Shown here one piece after another: positions 1-6,686 of a DNA stretch of 10,256 nucleotides. The notes beneath the pieces are model-generated. The model made no database searches. It saw only the letters and a program-made list of their open reading frames with translations, and was not told the DNA's origin. Positions within the stretch are counted from its first letter, which is position 1; every line of letters starts with the position of its first letter. The position numbers and the translations under genes are program-made. The DNA is from Bacteroidota bacterium. Lineage in GTDB: Bacteria > Bacteroidota > Bacteroidia > B-17B0 > Aurantibacillaceae. The stretch is taken from contig JAEZDS010000092.1 of NCBI GenBank assembly GCA_023433205.1, positions 1 through 10,256 of the forward strand. The letters are read 5' to 3'.

Positions 1-84
1 GTTCGGAACAAATTGCTGCACAGGGTTTTCGCAGTGGTAAAACGAAGAACTCCCTATGTTGAAATCCAAAAATGGGCGGCCTAG
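1..84 (+). CDS. C-terminal fragment of a possible IS110-type transposase (5' end outside window)
   Basis: Frame 1 is open from the first base to a TAG at 82-84 and encodes 27 residues, starting VRNKLLHRVFAVVKRRTPYV and ending EIQKWAA. The pattern of a basic helix with KLL.RVFAVVK followed by TPY resembles the extreme C-terminus of IS110/IS116/IS902-type transposases, where a short 'lleivfavlk...pY' segment closes the protein. This is recognition from a short stretch only, so the family call is tentative. The rest of the gene lies upstream of the window. IS110 elements normally lack terminal inverted repeats, so no element end can be marked, and the repeat-rich DNA that follows could be either element flank or host intergenic sequence. 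Confidence 0.4.
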   Translation, partial: VRNKLLHRVFAVVKRRTPYVEIQKWAA

Positions 85-150
85 AATTGTTGAAAAATTA
101 ACTTGACATATGCTTAGAATACACAGAGAAAAAGCTAAATACTAAATAAT

Positions 151-258
151 AACACCGAGGACCACATGGAAAAAAGAATAAATTCAGTTTGTATTACCTA
201 TGTGAAACCTATGTACCCTATTGTGTCTATGTGTTTAAGTAATTTGGACTTCATCAAT
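151..258. repeat. Intergenic direct repeat, copy 1 (CTATGTG-rich)
   Basis: The block begins AACACCGAGG and runs to TCATCAAT. Its core from 177 to 258 is nearly identical to 371-469, including AATAAATTCAGTTTGTATTA, CTATGTACCCTATTGTGT and CTATGTGTTTAAGTAATTTG. The upstream part, 151-176, aligns only loosely with 338-370. No open frame of coding character runs through it. The CTATGTG words recur at 2708-2782 and 6722-6808, so this is one member of a dispersed intergenic family. Its function is unknown. Confidence 0.85.
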
Positions 259-265
259 TGCATTG

Positions 266-318
266 CACTTCGTACTTCGTAAATTGAACTTCGTACTTCG
301 TTCATAAATTGTAAATCG
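266..318. repeat. Heptanucleotide tandem array 1
   Basis: Reading in 7-nt steps gives CACTTCG, TACTTCG, TAAATTG, AACTTCG, TACTTCG, then a 4-nt interruption TTCA, then TAAATTG and TAAATCG. The array mixes the TACTTCG form seen at 9248-9345 with the TAAATCG form seen at 547-602, which shows that all three arrays belong to one degenerate family, TA[AC][AT]T[CT]G. It is non-coding and lies between the two copies of the larger direct repeat. Confidence 0.8.
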
Positions 319-334
319 TCCTCCTATGTGTACT

Positions 335-355
335 GTCAACACCGAAGGTGGTGAC
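335..355. other. Short hairpin at the head of repeat copy 2
   Basis: GTCAACACC (335-343) can pair with GGTGGTGAC (347-355) across a GAA loop, with a single mismatch (A339 against G351). Copy 1 has the related AACACCGAGG at 151-160 but lacks the matching right arm, so the hairpin is specific to copy 2. No T-run follows, so it is not a typical intrinsic terminator. Confidence 0.45.
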
Positions 356-469
356 CAAAAACAAAGAAGAAATAAATTCAGTTTGTATTATCCTATGTGA
401 AACCTATGCTATGTGAAACCTATGTACCCTATTGTGTCTATGTGTTTAAGTAATTTGGACTTCATCAAT
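338..469. repeat. Intergenic direct repeat, copy 2
   Basis: This is the second copy of the block at 151-258. The core, 371-469, is 17 nt longer than its counterpart because CTATGTGAAACCTATG is tandemly duplicated inside it and one T is inserted. The duplication suggests slippage or unequal exchange after the larger block was copied. It is followed by a C-run and more CTATGTT words before the heptamer array that leads into padR. Confidence 0.85.
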
Positions 470-546
470 CGTCACTTGCCCCCCCGCACTCTGTACTATG
501 TTCTATGTTTATCCTATGTTCCTATGTTGTTAAATATACCCCCTCA

Positions 547-602
547 TCAATCGTAAATCGTAAATCGAAAATCGTCAATCGTAAATCGTCAATTGTCCTC
601 AT
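547..602. repeat. Heptanucleotide tandem array 2, abutting the padR start
   Basis: Seven units in strict 7-nt register are TCAATCG, TAAATCG, TAAATCG, AAAATCG, TCAATCG, TAAATCG and TCAATTG (547-595), followed by a degenerate TCCTCAT to 602. The array ends 4 nt before the padR ATG at 607, so it forms most of the 5' leader or promoter-proximal DNA. Because 3 x 7 nt makes 7 codons, the frame through it is open and would read as a heptapeptide repeat, which explains why the padR frame extends upstream to 505 without a stop. Confidence 0.88.
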
Positions 603-606
603 AATC

Positions 607-945
607 ATGTCCACAGAAAATTCAAAAGCCCAGATGCGCAAAGGAGTCTTAGAACTCTGCATCCTCTCGGTACTGTCGCAGGGCGACGCGTATCCCACCG
701 AGATCATAGAAAAACTGCGGGAAACAAAGCTGGTAGTAGTGGAAGGAACACTCTACCCTTTACTTACGCGTCTTAAAAACACCGGTCTGCTCGAATACCG
801 ATGGGAAGAAAGCAGCAGTGGTCCGCCGCGCAAGTACTACAAACTCAGTGCCGGGGGCGAACAATACCTCGCTGACCTGCAAATGTCGTGGCGCGACCTG
901 GTGAACGCCGTAAATAAAATTATTGAGTCCGGTAAAAAACTTTAA
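607..945 (+). CDS. PadR family transcriptional regulator
   Basis: This 112-aa protein is a winged-helix DNA-binding regulator of the small PadR type. Residues about 10-90 carry the domain: MRKGVLELCILSVLS opens the first helix, YPTEIIEKL follows, then the recognition region VEGTLYPLLTRLKNTGLLE, and the wing ends in PRKYYKLSAGGEQYL. A final helix (about 92-108) is the usual short dimerisation helix. The frame is open back to 505, but the extra 34 residues would be translated from the 7-nt repeat array, so I chose the ATG at 607, where family homology begins. The gene ends 11 nt before the PspC-domain gene, so the two are almost certainly co-transcribed. PadR proteins of this kind commonly repress their own operon; here the target is probably padR-pspC (inference). 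Confidence 0.93.
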   Translation: MSTENSKAQMRKGVLELCILSVLSQGDAYPTEIIEKLRETKLVVVEGTLYPLLTRLKNTGLLEYRWEESSSGPPRKYYKLSAGGEQYLADLQMSWRDLVNAVNKIIESGKKL

Positions 946-956
946 TACAAATCCCA

Positions 957-2681
957 ATGAACAAAACAGTAACAATAAACATCAGCGGCATCATTTTTCA
1001 CATTGATGAAAACGCCTATGAAGTACTTAGTGCATACCTTGCAGGCATCAAAGCCTATCTGGGCGCCGATCCTGGTAATTCAGAAGTGATGGCTGACATT
1101 GAGGCCAGGATAGCAGAACTGCTTCAGCAACGTCTTGGCACAGCTAAGCAGGTGGTTACGCTGGCCGACGTAGAGTATGTTCAGTCTTTGATGGGCAAAC
1201 CTGAAGACTTCGGCGATGAAGAGCAGGAGAGAGGACCGGCCGCAGAACCGCAGGAAAAGATCCGCCGCCGTTTATTCCGCAATGGCGACGACAAGGTAAT
1301 AGGTGGTGTGTGCGGTGGTCTGTCAGCATACTTCGATATTGACACGGTGTGGGTGCGACTCATCATGTTTGTGCTGGTGTTTTTTGGTGGATTAAGTATC
1401 TGGGTGTATATTATTCTGTGGATAGTGATACCCGAGGCCAAAACTACCGCCGAAAAATTTGCCATGCGTGGTGAACATGCCAACATCAATAACATCTACC
1501 GCAGTTTTAAGGATGAGGCACGTGAGGTAAAGGACCGGCTTAATAAATACGGCAGTGATCTCAACCGTAATTACGGTGAACGTGTTCGGTCAAACGTTTC
1601 TGATGCGCTGTACACCGCTTTTAATATTGTTGGCCGCCTGGTGGGATTATTTCTGCTTATTGTGGGCACGGCTCTGCTTGTTGGGTATGTGGCTTCACTT
1701 ACCGGCATTGGCATAGTGGGAGATTCACATATTTTTAACAACTGGAAGCAGGCGCTGTTTTCCTCGCCAGGTGATTATCGCCTTGCTCTGGCTGCCTTTG
1801 TTCTGGTGGCAGGAGTGCCGGTATTTATGTTACTGTACGTTGGTGTGAAGCTGCTGTTTAAGATCCGTTACAGCAACCGCTGGTTAACGCTGGGCATGGG
1901 TATGCTGTGGCTGCTGGGCGTGGTGTTGGGCGCTTATGTAACAATTGATACGATCATCGAATTCAGCGAAAGCGCCAGGGTGCGCGAAACCGCGGTGATC
2001 GCCGGTGCCGGTGATACCATTGTGGTAAAGATGCGTCCCGCTCCGGAGGTGTTGCGCGAATGGAATTTTGACAATGGCGCAGAACTTGAGGAGATGCACG
2101 ATCACGACCAGTTCTTATTCGGACAGAAAGGCAGCAACATGAGTATTATCGGATACGCCGACCTTGATGTGATTGAAAGTTTAAACGACAGCGTTGAGCT
2201 GGCCATCAATTATCTGGCGCAGGGCTCCGATAAAAGGGTTGCCAGTGAAAATGCCCGCAACATCAGCTACAGTTACAGCCGTGAAAACAACGTTATTGTG
2301 TTCGACGAGGTGTTCAGGGTAATAGAAGACAGCAGGTGGCGCGGACAGCGTGTACAGTTAAAACTGAAAATTCCTGAAGGCAAAGTGATCTTTTTTGATG
2401 AGAGTGTAAAAACCCTGCTTGATGATGTTGACAATACCACCAACACATGGGACGGTGACATGGTAAACCGCAGATGGATAATGACCAACCGCGGACTACA
2501 CTGTATTGACTGTAACGACCTGAAAGATGTTTCATCCAGGCGCAGAACAAAGGGCAAAAACAGGGTCATCATCAACAAAGATGGCATTAAGGTTGACGAC
2601 GAGGATGCGCGCATCAGGATCAATAACCGCGGCATCAGTATTCACACACCCGGCAAAGACTATGGGGTAGAGGAGGAGTGA
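957..2681 (+). CDS. Large PspC-domain membrane protein
   Basis: This is a 574-aa membrane protein. Residues 1-100 form a soluble N-terminal region (MNKTVTINISGIIFHID, then helical segments), the arrangement found in Bacteroidota PspC fusions. A PspC domain spans about 103-161, with the signature RRLFRNGDDKVIGGVCGGLSAYFDID and one hydrophobic helix at about 134-158. Three more membrane segments follow at about 223-248, 276-301 and 308-330. The C-terminal 240 residues are hydrophilic and beta-rich, with repeated I.I/V.. patterns near the end (DGIKVDD, ARIRINN, GISIHT). PspC in proteobacteria is an inner-membrane partner of the phage-shock stress response, but no PspA, PspB or PspF is present here, so a stress role is only inferred. 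It follows padR by 11 nt, suggesting PadR-controlled expression. It is much longer than a stand-alone PspC (about 120 aa). Confidence 0.9.
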   Translation: MNKTVTINISGIIFHIDENAYEVLSAYLAGIKAYLGADPGNSEVMADIEARIAELLQQRLGTAKQVVTLADVEYVQSLMGKPEDFGDEEQERGPAAEPQEKIRRRLFRNGDDKVIGGVCGGLSAYFDIDTVWVRLIMFVLVFFGGLSIWVYIILWIVIPEAKTTAEKFAMRGEHANINNIYRSFKDEAREVKDRLNKYGSDLNRNYGERVRSNVSDALYTAFNIVGRLVGLFLLIVGTALLVGYVASLTGIGIVGDSHIFNNWKQALFSSPGDYRLALAAFVLVAGVPVFMLLYVGVKLLFKIRYSNRWLTLGMGMLWLLGVVLGAYVTIDTIIEFSESARVRETAVIAGAGDTIVVKMRPAPEVLREWNFDNGAELEEMHDHDQFLFGQKGSNMSIIGYADLDVIESLNDSVELAINYLAQGSDKRVASENARNISYSYSRENNVIVFDEVFRVIEDSRWRGQRVQLKLKIPEGKVIFFDESVKTLLDDVDNTTNTWDGDMVNRRWIMTNRGLHCIDCNDLKDVSSRRRTKGKNRVIINKDGIKVDDEDARIRINNRGISIHTPGKDYGVEEE

Positions 2682-2713
2682 GGTTGGATGCAAGTTAACT
2701 CAACACATAGACA

Positions 2714-2782
2714 CATAGGGAACACATAAGTTACATAGAATTCACGTAGAAAAAAACCATGTGAATTCCTATGTGCCCTATG
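2714..2782. repeat. Imperfect stem-loop built from CACATAG/CTATGTG words
   Basis: CATAGGG (2714-2720) pairs with CCCTATG (2776-2782), and ACATAGAATTCAC (2733-2745) pairs with GTGAATTCCTATGT (2761-2774) with one bulged base. The loop is 2746-2760, and 12 unpaired bases sit in the left arm. The element lies in the gap between the convergent ends of the PspC-domain gene and queG and overlaps the 32-nt repeat that follows. A related sequence occurs at 6711-6755. Confidence 0.7.
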
Positions 2783-2809
2783 ATCCCCCGATATGTATCG
2801 GGGTGGTTA
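2778..2809. repeat. 32-nt inverted-repeat element, copy 1, with 18-bp palindrome
   Basis: The reverse complement of these 32 nt is found without mismatch at 6687-6718. Inside it, CCCCGATATGTATCGGGG (2786-2803) is a palindrome of two 8-nt arms around TG. As RNA it would fold into a GC-capped hairpin on either strand. It lies 20 nt beyond the queG stop and about 100 nt beyond the stop of the PspC-domain gene, so it could act as a shared transcription end signal. It lacks a T-run, so intrinsic termination is uncertain. Confidence 0.85.
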
Positions 2810-2829
2810 AATATGAGAAGCGCTTTTAC

Positions 2830-3783
2830 CTAACCCTTCAAAAAAAACACATTCCGCTTCAACCCGCTAAACTTCGTTCTTTTAACCGCCGACTTCCTGA
2901 ACACCTTTCTGAACGTTTCTTCGGTAAGTTCTTCCCATGCCCGGTTATCCATCTGCAGCAACTCTTCTGAAGGTTCAAATAACGGTTCGCTGTGTGCCGT
3001 GCTGAAATTGTTCCAGGGACAAACATCCTGGCAGATGTCGCAGCCAAAAGCCCAGTTCTCCATTTTTCCTTTAAAGGAAGCGGGAATATTCTCGCGCAGT
3101 TCTATGGTAAGGTAACTGATACATTTACTCCCATCTACCACATAAGGGTCGGTGATGGCATCAGTGGGGCAGGCGTCAATACAGCGCGTGCAGGTGCCGC
3201 AAAAATCCTTTATTGGCCCGTCGTATTCAAGATCGAGATCGCAGATGATCTCCGCAATAAAAAAGAACGACCCGTTTCGGGTAAGCAGGTTGCTGTTTTT
3301 ACCGATCCAGCCCAGTCCGCTTTTTTTTGCCCACACTTTGTCCATTACCGGTGCGCTGTCAACAAACACCCTGGCGCTGATGTCGCCGATCTCATTTTTC
3401 ATTTTCAGAAGCAGCGCGTTCAGTTTGTTTTTTATCACGTGGTGATAATCCTCCCCGTATGCATACTTGCTGATCTTCGGAGCACCTTCTTCCTGTTTTT
3501 GGGAGGGATAATAATTATAAAGCAAAGAAATTACCGACCTGGCGCCTTCCACCAGTTTGCGCGGATCGAGGCGTTTGTCGAAATAATTCTCCATGTACTT
3601 CATCTCGCCGTGGCTGCCGCTTTTTAACCAGCGTTCCAGGCGGGGTGCCTCCTCCTCAAGAAATTCCGCCTTTGAAATGCCGCAGAAATCAAAACCCAGT
3701 TGCCTGGCTTCTCTTTTTATGATTGTGCTGTGCCGGTATTTGTTTGTCTGCTGCAAGTGGCAAAGGTACGTGCTTAATACCAT
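2830..3783 (-). CDS. queG: Epoxyqueuosine reductase QueG
   Basis: QueG carries out the last step of queuosine synthesis, reducing epoxyqueuosine to queuosine in the anticodon of GUN-type tRNAs with cobalamin and two [4Fe-4S] clusters. The 317-aa protein shows the hallmarks: REARQLGFDFCGISKAE (25-41), VDSAPVMDKVWAKKSGLGWIGKN (141-163) with the conserved Asp142 that corresponds to the proposed acid, the first cluster motif C195-x2-C198-x2-C201-x3-C205-P, CISYLTIELRENIP (221-234), and the second cluster motif C248-x2-C251-x3-C255-PWN. It is shorter than the roughly 380-aa enterobacterial enzyme because it lacks the C-terminal HEAT-like extension; short forms are usual in Bacteroidota. The ATG at 3783 gives a slightly long N-terminus, and a TTG at codon 10 is an alternative start. 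No other queuosine genes are adjacent. Confidence 0.95.
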   Translation of the reverse strand: MVLSTYLCHLQQTNKYRHSTIIKREARQLGFDFCGISKAEFLEEEAPRLERWLKSGSHGEMKYMENYFDKRLDPRKLVEGARSVISLLYNYYPSQKQEEGAPKISKYAYGEDYHHVIKNKLNALLLKMKNEIGDISARVFVDSAPVMDKVWAKKSGLGWIGKNSNLLTRNGSFFFIAEIICDLDLEYDGPIKDFCGTCTRCIDACPTDAITDPYVVDGSKCISYLTIELRENIPASFKGKMENWAFGCDICQDVCPWNNFSTAHSEPLFEPSEELLQMDNRAWEELTEETFRKVFRKSAVKRTKFSGLKRNVFFLKG

Positions 3784-4201
3784 GTTTTGGATTGGATGTT
3801 GCTGAGCTACGGGTTACTCTGCTTTGTTAAAGGGATCAGGGCAGGTGCAGGACGGTTTTTTTTAGAGAAATGGCCCAGGGAAGTCTTCTAAAAAGAGAGG
3901 GAAGTGAAAGAGCGGTGATGGTTAAGTGCTGCGGCGGGCATATTGCACCTATATTACAGGTATATTGTATCTATACTGTACCTGTAAACTATCACTCAGG
4001 CAGGGGAGCTCTGATTGCTGACAAACAGAACCCCACTGTCAATTTGTTAAATAGTGAACTTTAACATAAATGACTGGGAAATAGCCTTTTAAATCCCGAT
4101 ATTTGCGCCCCGAATCAGGAGTTTAGCTGTATTTAATTGATTGTCAGCGATATACATAAATAAATGATTCACAATTAATTACATTAAATAAATAATACAA
4201 A
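3784..4201. other. 418-nt divergent intergenic region between queG and phaE
   Basis: No convincing gene is present. A 64-codon ATG frame (3870-4064) has no recognisable features and runs across the operator-like repeats. The region must hold the start signals of queG (leftward) and phaE (rightward). The last 70 nt before phaE are very AT-rich. The one notable structure is the 11-bp repeat and inverted repeat at 3940-3987, listed separately. I could not identify a convincing Bacteroidota promoter (a TTG-type -33 with TAnnTTTG at -7); GATATTTG near 4100 is only a partial match. Confidence 0.7.
3940..3987. promoter_or_regulatory. Operator-like element: four 11-bp direct repeats overlapping a 9-bp inverted repeat
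   Basis: Four consecutive 11-nt units, ATATTGCACCT, ATATTACAGGT, ATATTGTATCT and ATACTGTACCT, occupy 3940-3983 without gaps. Overlapping them, TTACAGGTA (3954-3962) is the exact reverse complement of TACCTGTAA (3979-3987), with GTAT-CT-ATAC (3967-3976) nested between the arms. A spacing of 11 bp is about one helical turn, so repeated protein contacts would fall on one face of the DNA. It lies about 157 bp upstream of the queG start and about 215 bp upstream of phaE, and could serve either. The regulatory role is inferred from structure only. Confidence 0.5.
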
Positions 4202-5554
4202 ATGAAGACATCGAACCCAGTACTTGACAACATTATTGAGAGCCAGACCCAATTCATCAACAACTGGATGGACAGCGCAAAAAAAATGCAATCGGCGCTT
4301 GCCACCGGCAACATTACCGGTGAAGGACAGCAACTTTATAAGGAGTATTTCGACAAACAAATGCATATCCTGAACAATATGCAGCAATCAACTGCCGGCA
4401 TGTTCGGGCAGAATGGCACTGCGCCACAGGATTTTTTCCGCAACTGGTTTAACCAGCAGGCAGGCTACGCCAAACAAATGGCCGATTTTACCCAGAGCAT
4501 CCAGAACAGCTTCAGCAATTTTGGAAAACCTGCTCAGGATTACATGAACACCTTTTCTCAGAACAACAACGCTTTCAGCAATATCTACAGCTCATGGCTG
4601 AACACCCTCAATGCTTCTTACGACGCGCTTAGCCGCAACATGAATGGCAGCTTCAGTAAAGATGTGTTCTCAAATTTTGTTCAGGGCAACCAGGTTTACG
4701 CCAGAATGCAGGAATTCTTTCAGCCAATGGCTGATGCCATGCAAAAAGGGAAGTTCGACATGGACGCATTCAAGAACCTTTTTAATCAGGAGAATTTCAA
4801 GAACATCTCAAAACAAATGTTCGGCAGCTTCTACAACGAGTCTTCTGTAAAAGAGGTGTATGACAATGCTATCAAACAGATCCAGGAATTTTTTGCTTCA
4901 CAGAACAACCTGAGCAAGGAATATTATGAGCAGCTGAAGAGTGTGAGCGAGAACATGCCGCAGCTTTTTGCAGGCAACGCCGCTGGAAACCTGAAAGAAT
5001 TCTACAGCCAGATCCAGAATGTATTTGGAAAAACTTTTGAGCCCCTGCTGAAAATTGTTAGTCCGGGCAAGGAAAAAGAAAACATCGAGGCCCTTATCAA
5101 CCTGATGGACCGTGTTGCAGAGTACAGTGTAAAACAGGCTGAGCTTCAGGCTTTCCTTCAAACCACCGCTAAAAAAGGTGTTGAAGAGATCGCTTCAAAA
5201 TATGCTGAGAAATTCTCTGATCCCAAATCATTCACCAATGCACCCAGCGCTCAGGATATGTACAATGAGTGGGTAAAAGTAAACGAGCAGCTGTTTGCCG
5301 ATCTTTTTAAAAGTGAGGAATTCAGCAAGGTAAAGGGCGAGACCATTAACCTTGGACTTGAAGTAAAAAAACATTTCGAGCAGCAGTTCGAGAATACTTT
5401 CAGAAATTATCCTGTGGTATTTAAAAGTGAGATCGAAGAGTTGCACAAAACAATCCATGGCCTGAAAAAGCAGGTGCGTGAATTGCAGGCACAGCTCGAA
5501 GGAGTTGAGCTGGAAGGTGTTTCTGAGGAAAAACCGGCCAAAAAGAAAAAATAA
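4202..5554 (+). CDS. phaE: PhaE-like subunit of class III PHA synthase
   Basis: This is a 450-aa, Gln/Asn/Phe-rich, largely alpha-helical cytoplasmic protein without signal peptide or membrane segments. The C-terminal segment SEIEELHKTIHGLKKQVREL (about 409-428) is a short coiled coil that matches the diagnostic tail of PhaE proteins (a 'R/KSEvDELh..iheLkreVr.L' pattern); it is followed by a linker and a lysine-rich end (PAKKKK). PhaE has no catalytic residues; in class III synthases it binds and activates PhaC at the surface of the growing granule. The strongest support is its position immediately before phaC on the same strand, 75 nt apart. At 450 aa it is longer than the well-studied Allochromatium PhaE (about 357 aa). 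The N-terminal 380 residues are poorly conserved in this family, so a granule-associated role beyond activation is possible. The ATG at 4202 is the only sensible start. Confidence 0.85.
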   Translation: MKTSNPVLDNIIESQTQFINNWMDSAKKMQSALATGNITGEGQQLYKEYFDKQMHILNNMQQSTAGMFGQNGTAPQDFFRNWFNQQAGYAKQMADFTQSIQNSFSNFGKPAQDYMNTFSQNNNAFSNIYSSWLNTLNASYDALSRNMNGSFSKDVFSNFVQGNQVYARMQEFFQPMADAMQKGKFDMDAFKNLFNQENFKNISKQMFGSFYNESSVKEVYDNAIKQIQEFFASQNNLSKEYYEQLKSVSENMPQLFAGNAAGNLKEFYSQIQNVFGKTFEPLLKIVSPGKEKENIEALINLMDRVAEYSVKQAELQAFLQTTAKKGVEEIASKYAEKFSDPKSFTNAPSAQDMYNEWVKVNEQLFADLFKSEEFSKVKGETINLGLEVKKHFEQQFENTFRNYPVVFKSEIEELHKTIHGLKKQVRELQAQLEGVELEGVSEEKPAKKKK

Positions 5555-5569
5555 GCTAAACCAGACCAT

Positions 5570-5600
5570 AAAAGGCTGCCACAACCTGGCGGCCTTTTTT
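5570..5600 (+). terminator. Intrinsic-terminator-like hairpin between phaE and phaC
   Basis: AAAAGGCTGCC (5570-5580) pairs with GGCGGCCTTTT (5588-5598), an 11-bp stem with one T-G wobble and a 7-nt loop ACAACCT. The stem runs directly into a run of six Ts (5595-5600). It starts 16 nt after the phaE stop and ends 29 nt before the phaC ATG. Placed inside what should be an operon, it would cut phaC expression relative to phaE, or phaC has its own start site in the remaining 29 nt. Confidence 0.75.
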
Positions 5601-5629
5601 AATTTTATACCTTAGTTGAAAACGCGCCC

Positions 5630-6685
5630 ATGGAAAATAAACTGATAGAAGAATTTCACGCCATCAGCCAGAAAATGCTGAAGGGCTTTGATACGCTCAA
5701 AAATATTGATGAGGTGGATATTGCCACCTCACCCAAAACTGCGGTGTACAATGAAGACAAACTTACCCTGTACCGTTACGACCGCGATACCAAGGCAACT
5801 TACAAAACACCGGTGCTGATTGTGTATGCCCTTGTAAATACGTACAAGATGCTTGATCTGCAGCCTGACCGCAGTTACATAAAAAACCTGCTTGGCGCCG
5901 GACTTGATGTGTACCTGATAGACTGGGGATTTCCTTCAAAGGGTGATCGTTACCTGGATATGGACGATTATGTGAATGGTTACATCAATAACTGCGTTGA
6001 TCACATCCGCAAGGCACATAAACTTGAGAAGATCAACATTCTAAGCATCTGTCAGGGCGGCACACTTAGTCTGATCTACACCGCCCTGCATCAGAACAAA
6101 GTGAAGAACCTGGTTACGCATGTAACGCCGGTAGACTTCAGCACCAATGATGGATTACTTTTCCGCTGGAGCCGCGATATGGACTTTGACCTTCTGGTTG
6201 ATGCCAATGATGGAATTGTTCCCGGAGATTTTCTGAACCAGGGATTTGATCTTTTAAAACCCATGATGAAAGTGCAGAAACAGCAGGCACTCACCAATTC
6301 ACTCGACGATAAGAACAAGCTGCTAAATTTTCTGCGTATGGAAAAATGGATCAGCGAAAGTCCCGGACAGGCGGGGGAGTGTTTCCGTCAGTTCATGAAA
6401 GAGCTTTATCAGCAAAACAAACTGGTGAAAGGCGAATTGGTTGTAGGAAAGAAAAAGGTGAACCTGAAGAACATCACCTGTCCTTTGCTGAACATTTATG
6501 CTACGGAAGACCATCTTGTGCCTCCTGCCGCAACCATTCCTTTGAACGACCTTGTTGGCAGCCGCGACAAGGAGCTTTACAGCTTTAAAGGAGGCCATAT
6601 TGGTGTATTTGTAGGCGGAAAATCGCAGAAGGAACTCGCGCCGGCTGTAACAAGCTGGCTGAAGGAGAGGGATAATAAGGGTTGA
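5630..6685 (+). CDS. phaC: Class III polyhydroxyalkanoate synthase, catalytic subunit PhaC
   Basis: PhaC polymerises (R)-3-hydroxyacyl-CoA into PHA with release of CoA. The protein has 351 aa, the length of class III enzymes (about 355 aa), not of the roughly 560-aa class I and II forms. It has an alpha/beta-hydrolase fold with a lipase-like box SICQGG (139-144), in which nucleophile Cys141 replaces the usual Ser. Asp294 (YATEDHLVPP) and His323 (KGGHIGVFVG) complete the triad. Other family landmarks are TPVLIVYALVN (60-70), YLIDWGFP (95-102) and THVTPVDF (163-170). The box starts with Ser rather than the Gly commonest in class III, which the general [GS]-x-C-x-[GA]-G pattern permits. It follows the phaE-like gene, as class III enzymes require. 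The 3' end is 1 nt from a 32-nt repeat. No monomer-supply genes are nearby. Confidence 0.95.
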   Translation: MENKLIEEFHAISQKMLKGFDTLKNIDEVDIATSPKTAVYNEDKLTLYRYDRDTKATYKTPVLIVYALVNTYKMLDLQPDRSYIKNLLGAGLDVYLIDWGFPSKGDRYLDMDDYVNGYINNCVDHIRKAHKLEKINILSICQGGTLSLIYTALHQNKVKNLVTHVTPVDFSTNDGLLFRWSRDMDFDLLVDANDGIVPGDFLNQGFDLLKPMMKVQKQQALTNSLDDKNKLLNFLRMEKWISESPGQAGECFRQFMKELYQQNKLVKGELVVGKKKVNLKNITCPLLNIYATEDHLVPPAATIPLNDLVGSRDKELYSFKGGHIGVFVGGKSQKELAPAVTSWLKERDNKG

Positions 6686-6686
6686 C

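Noticed and set aside
547..602. CRISPR array
   Set aside because: The units are 7 nt long and contiguous with no spacers, as are the other two arrays; no cas gene is present.
505..606. N-terminal extension of PadR by 34 residues
   Set aside because: It is a translation of the 7-bp repeat array and upstream repeats; PadR homology starts at the ATG at 607.
2786..2803. Classical intrinsic terminator
   Set aside because: The palindrome is strong, but no T-run follows on either strand, so I list it as a repeat with a possible end-of-transcript role.
2992..3627. A 211-aa frame opposite queG
   Set aside because: It is antisense to a clear QueG with intact iron-sulphur motifs and has no family features of its own.
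3870..4064. A 64-codon open frame in the gap upstream of phaE
   Set aside because: It runs across the 11-bp repeats, has no domain, signal peptide or convincing start, and resembles chance open sequence.
5601..5629. Bacteroidota promoter for phaC (TACCTTAG at 5608-5615 as a -7 box)
   Set aside because: It has one mismatch to TAnnTTTG, no clear -33 TTG at suitable spacing, and would leave a leader of only a few bases.
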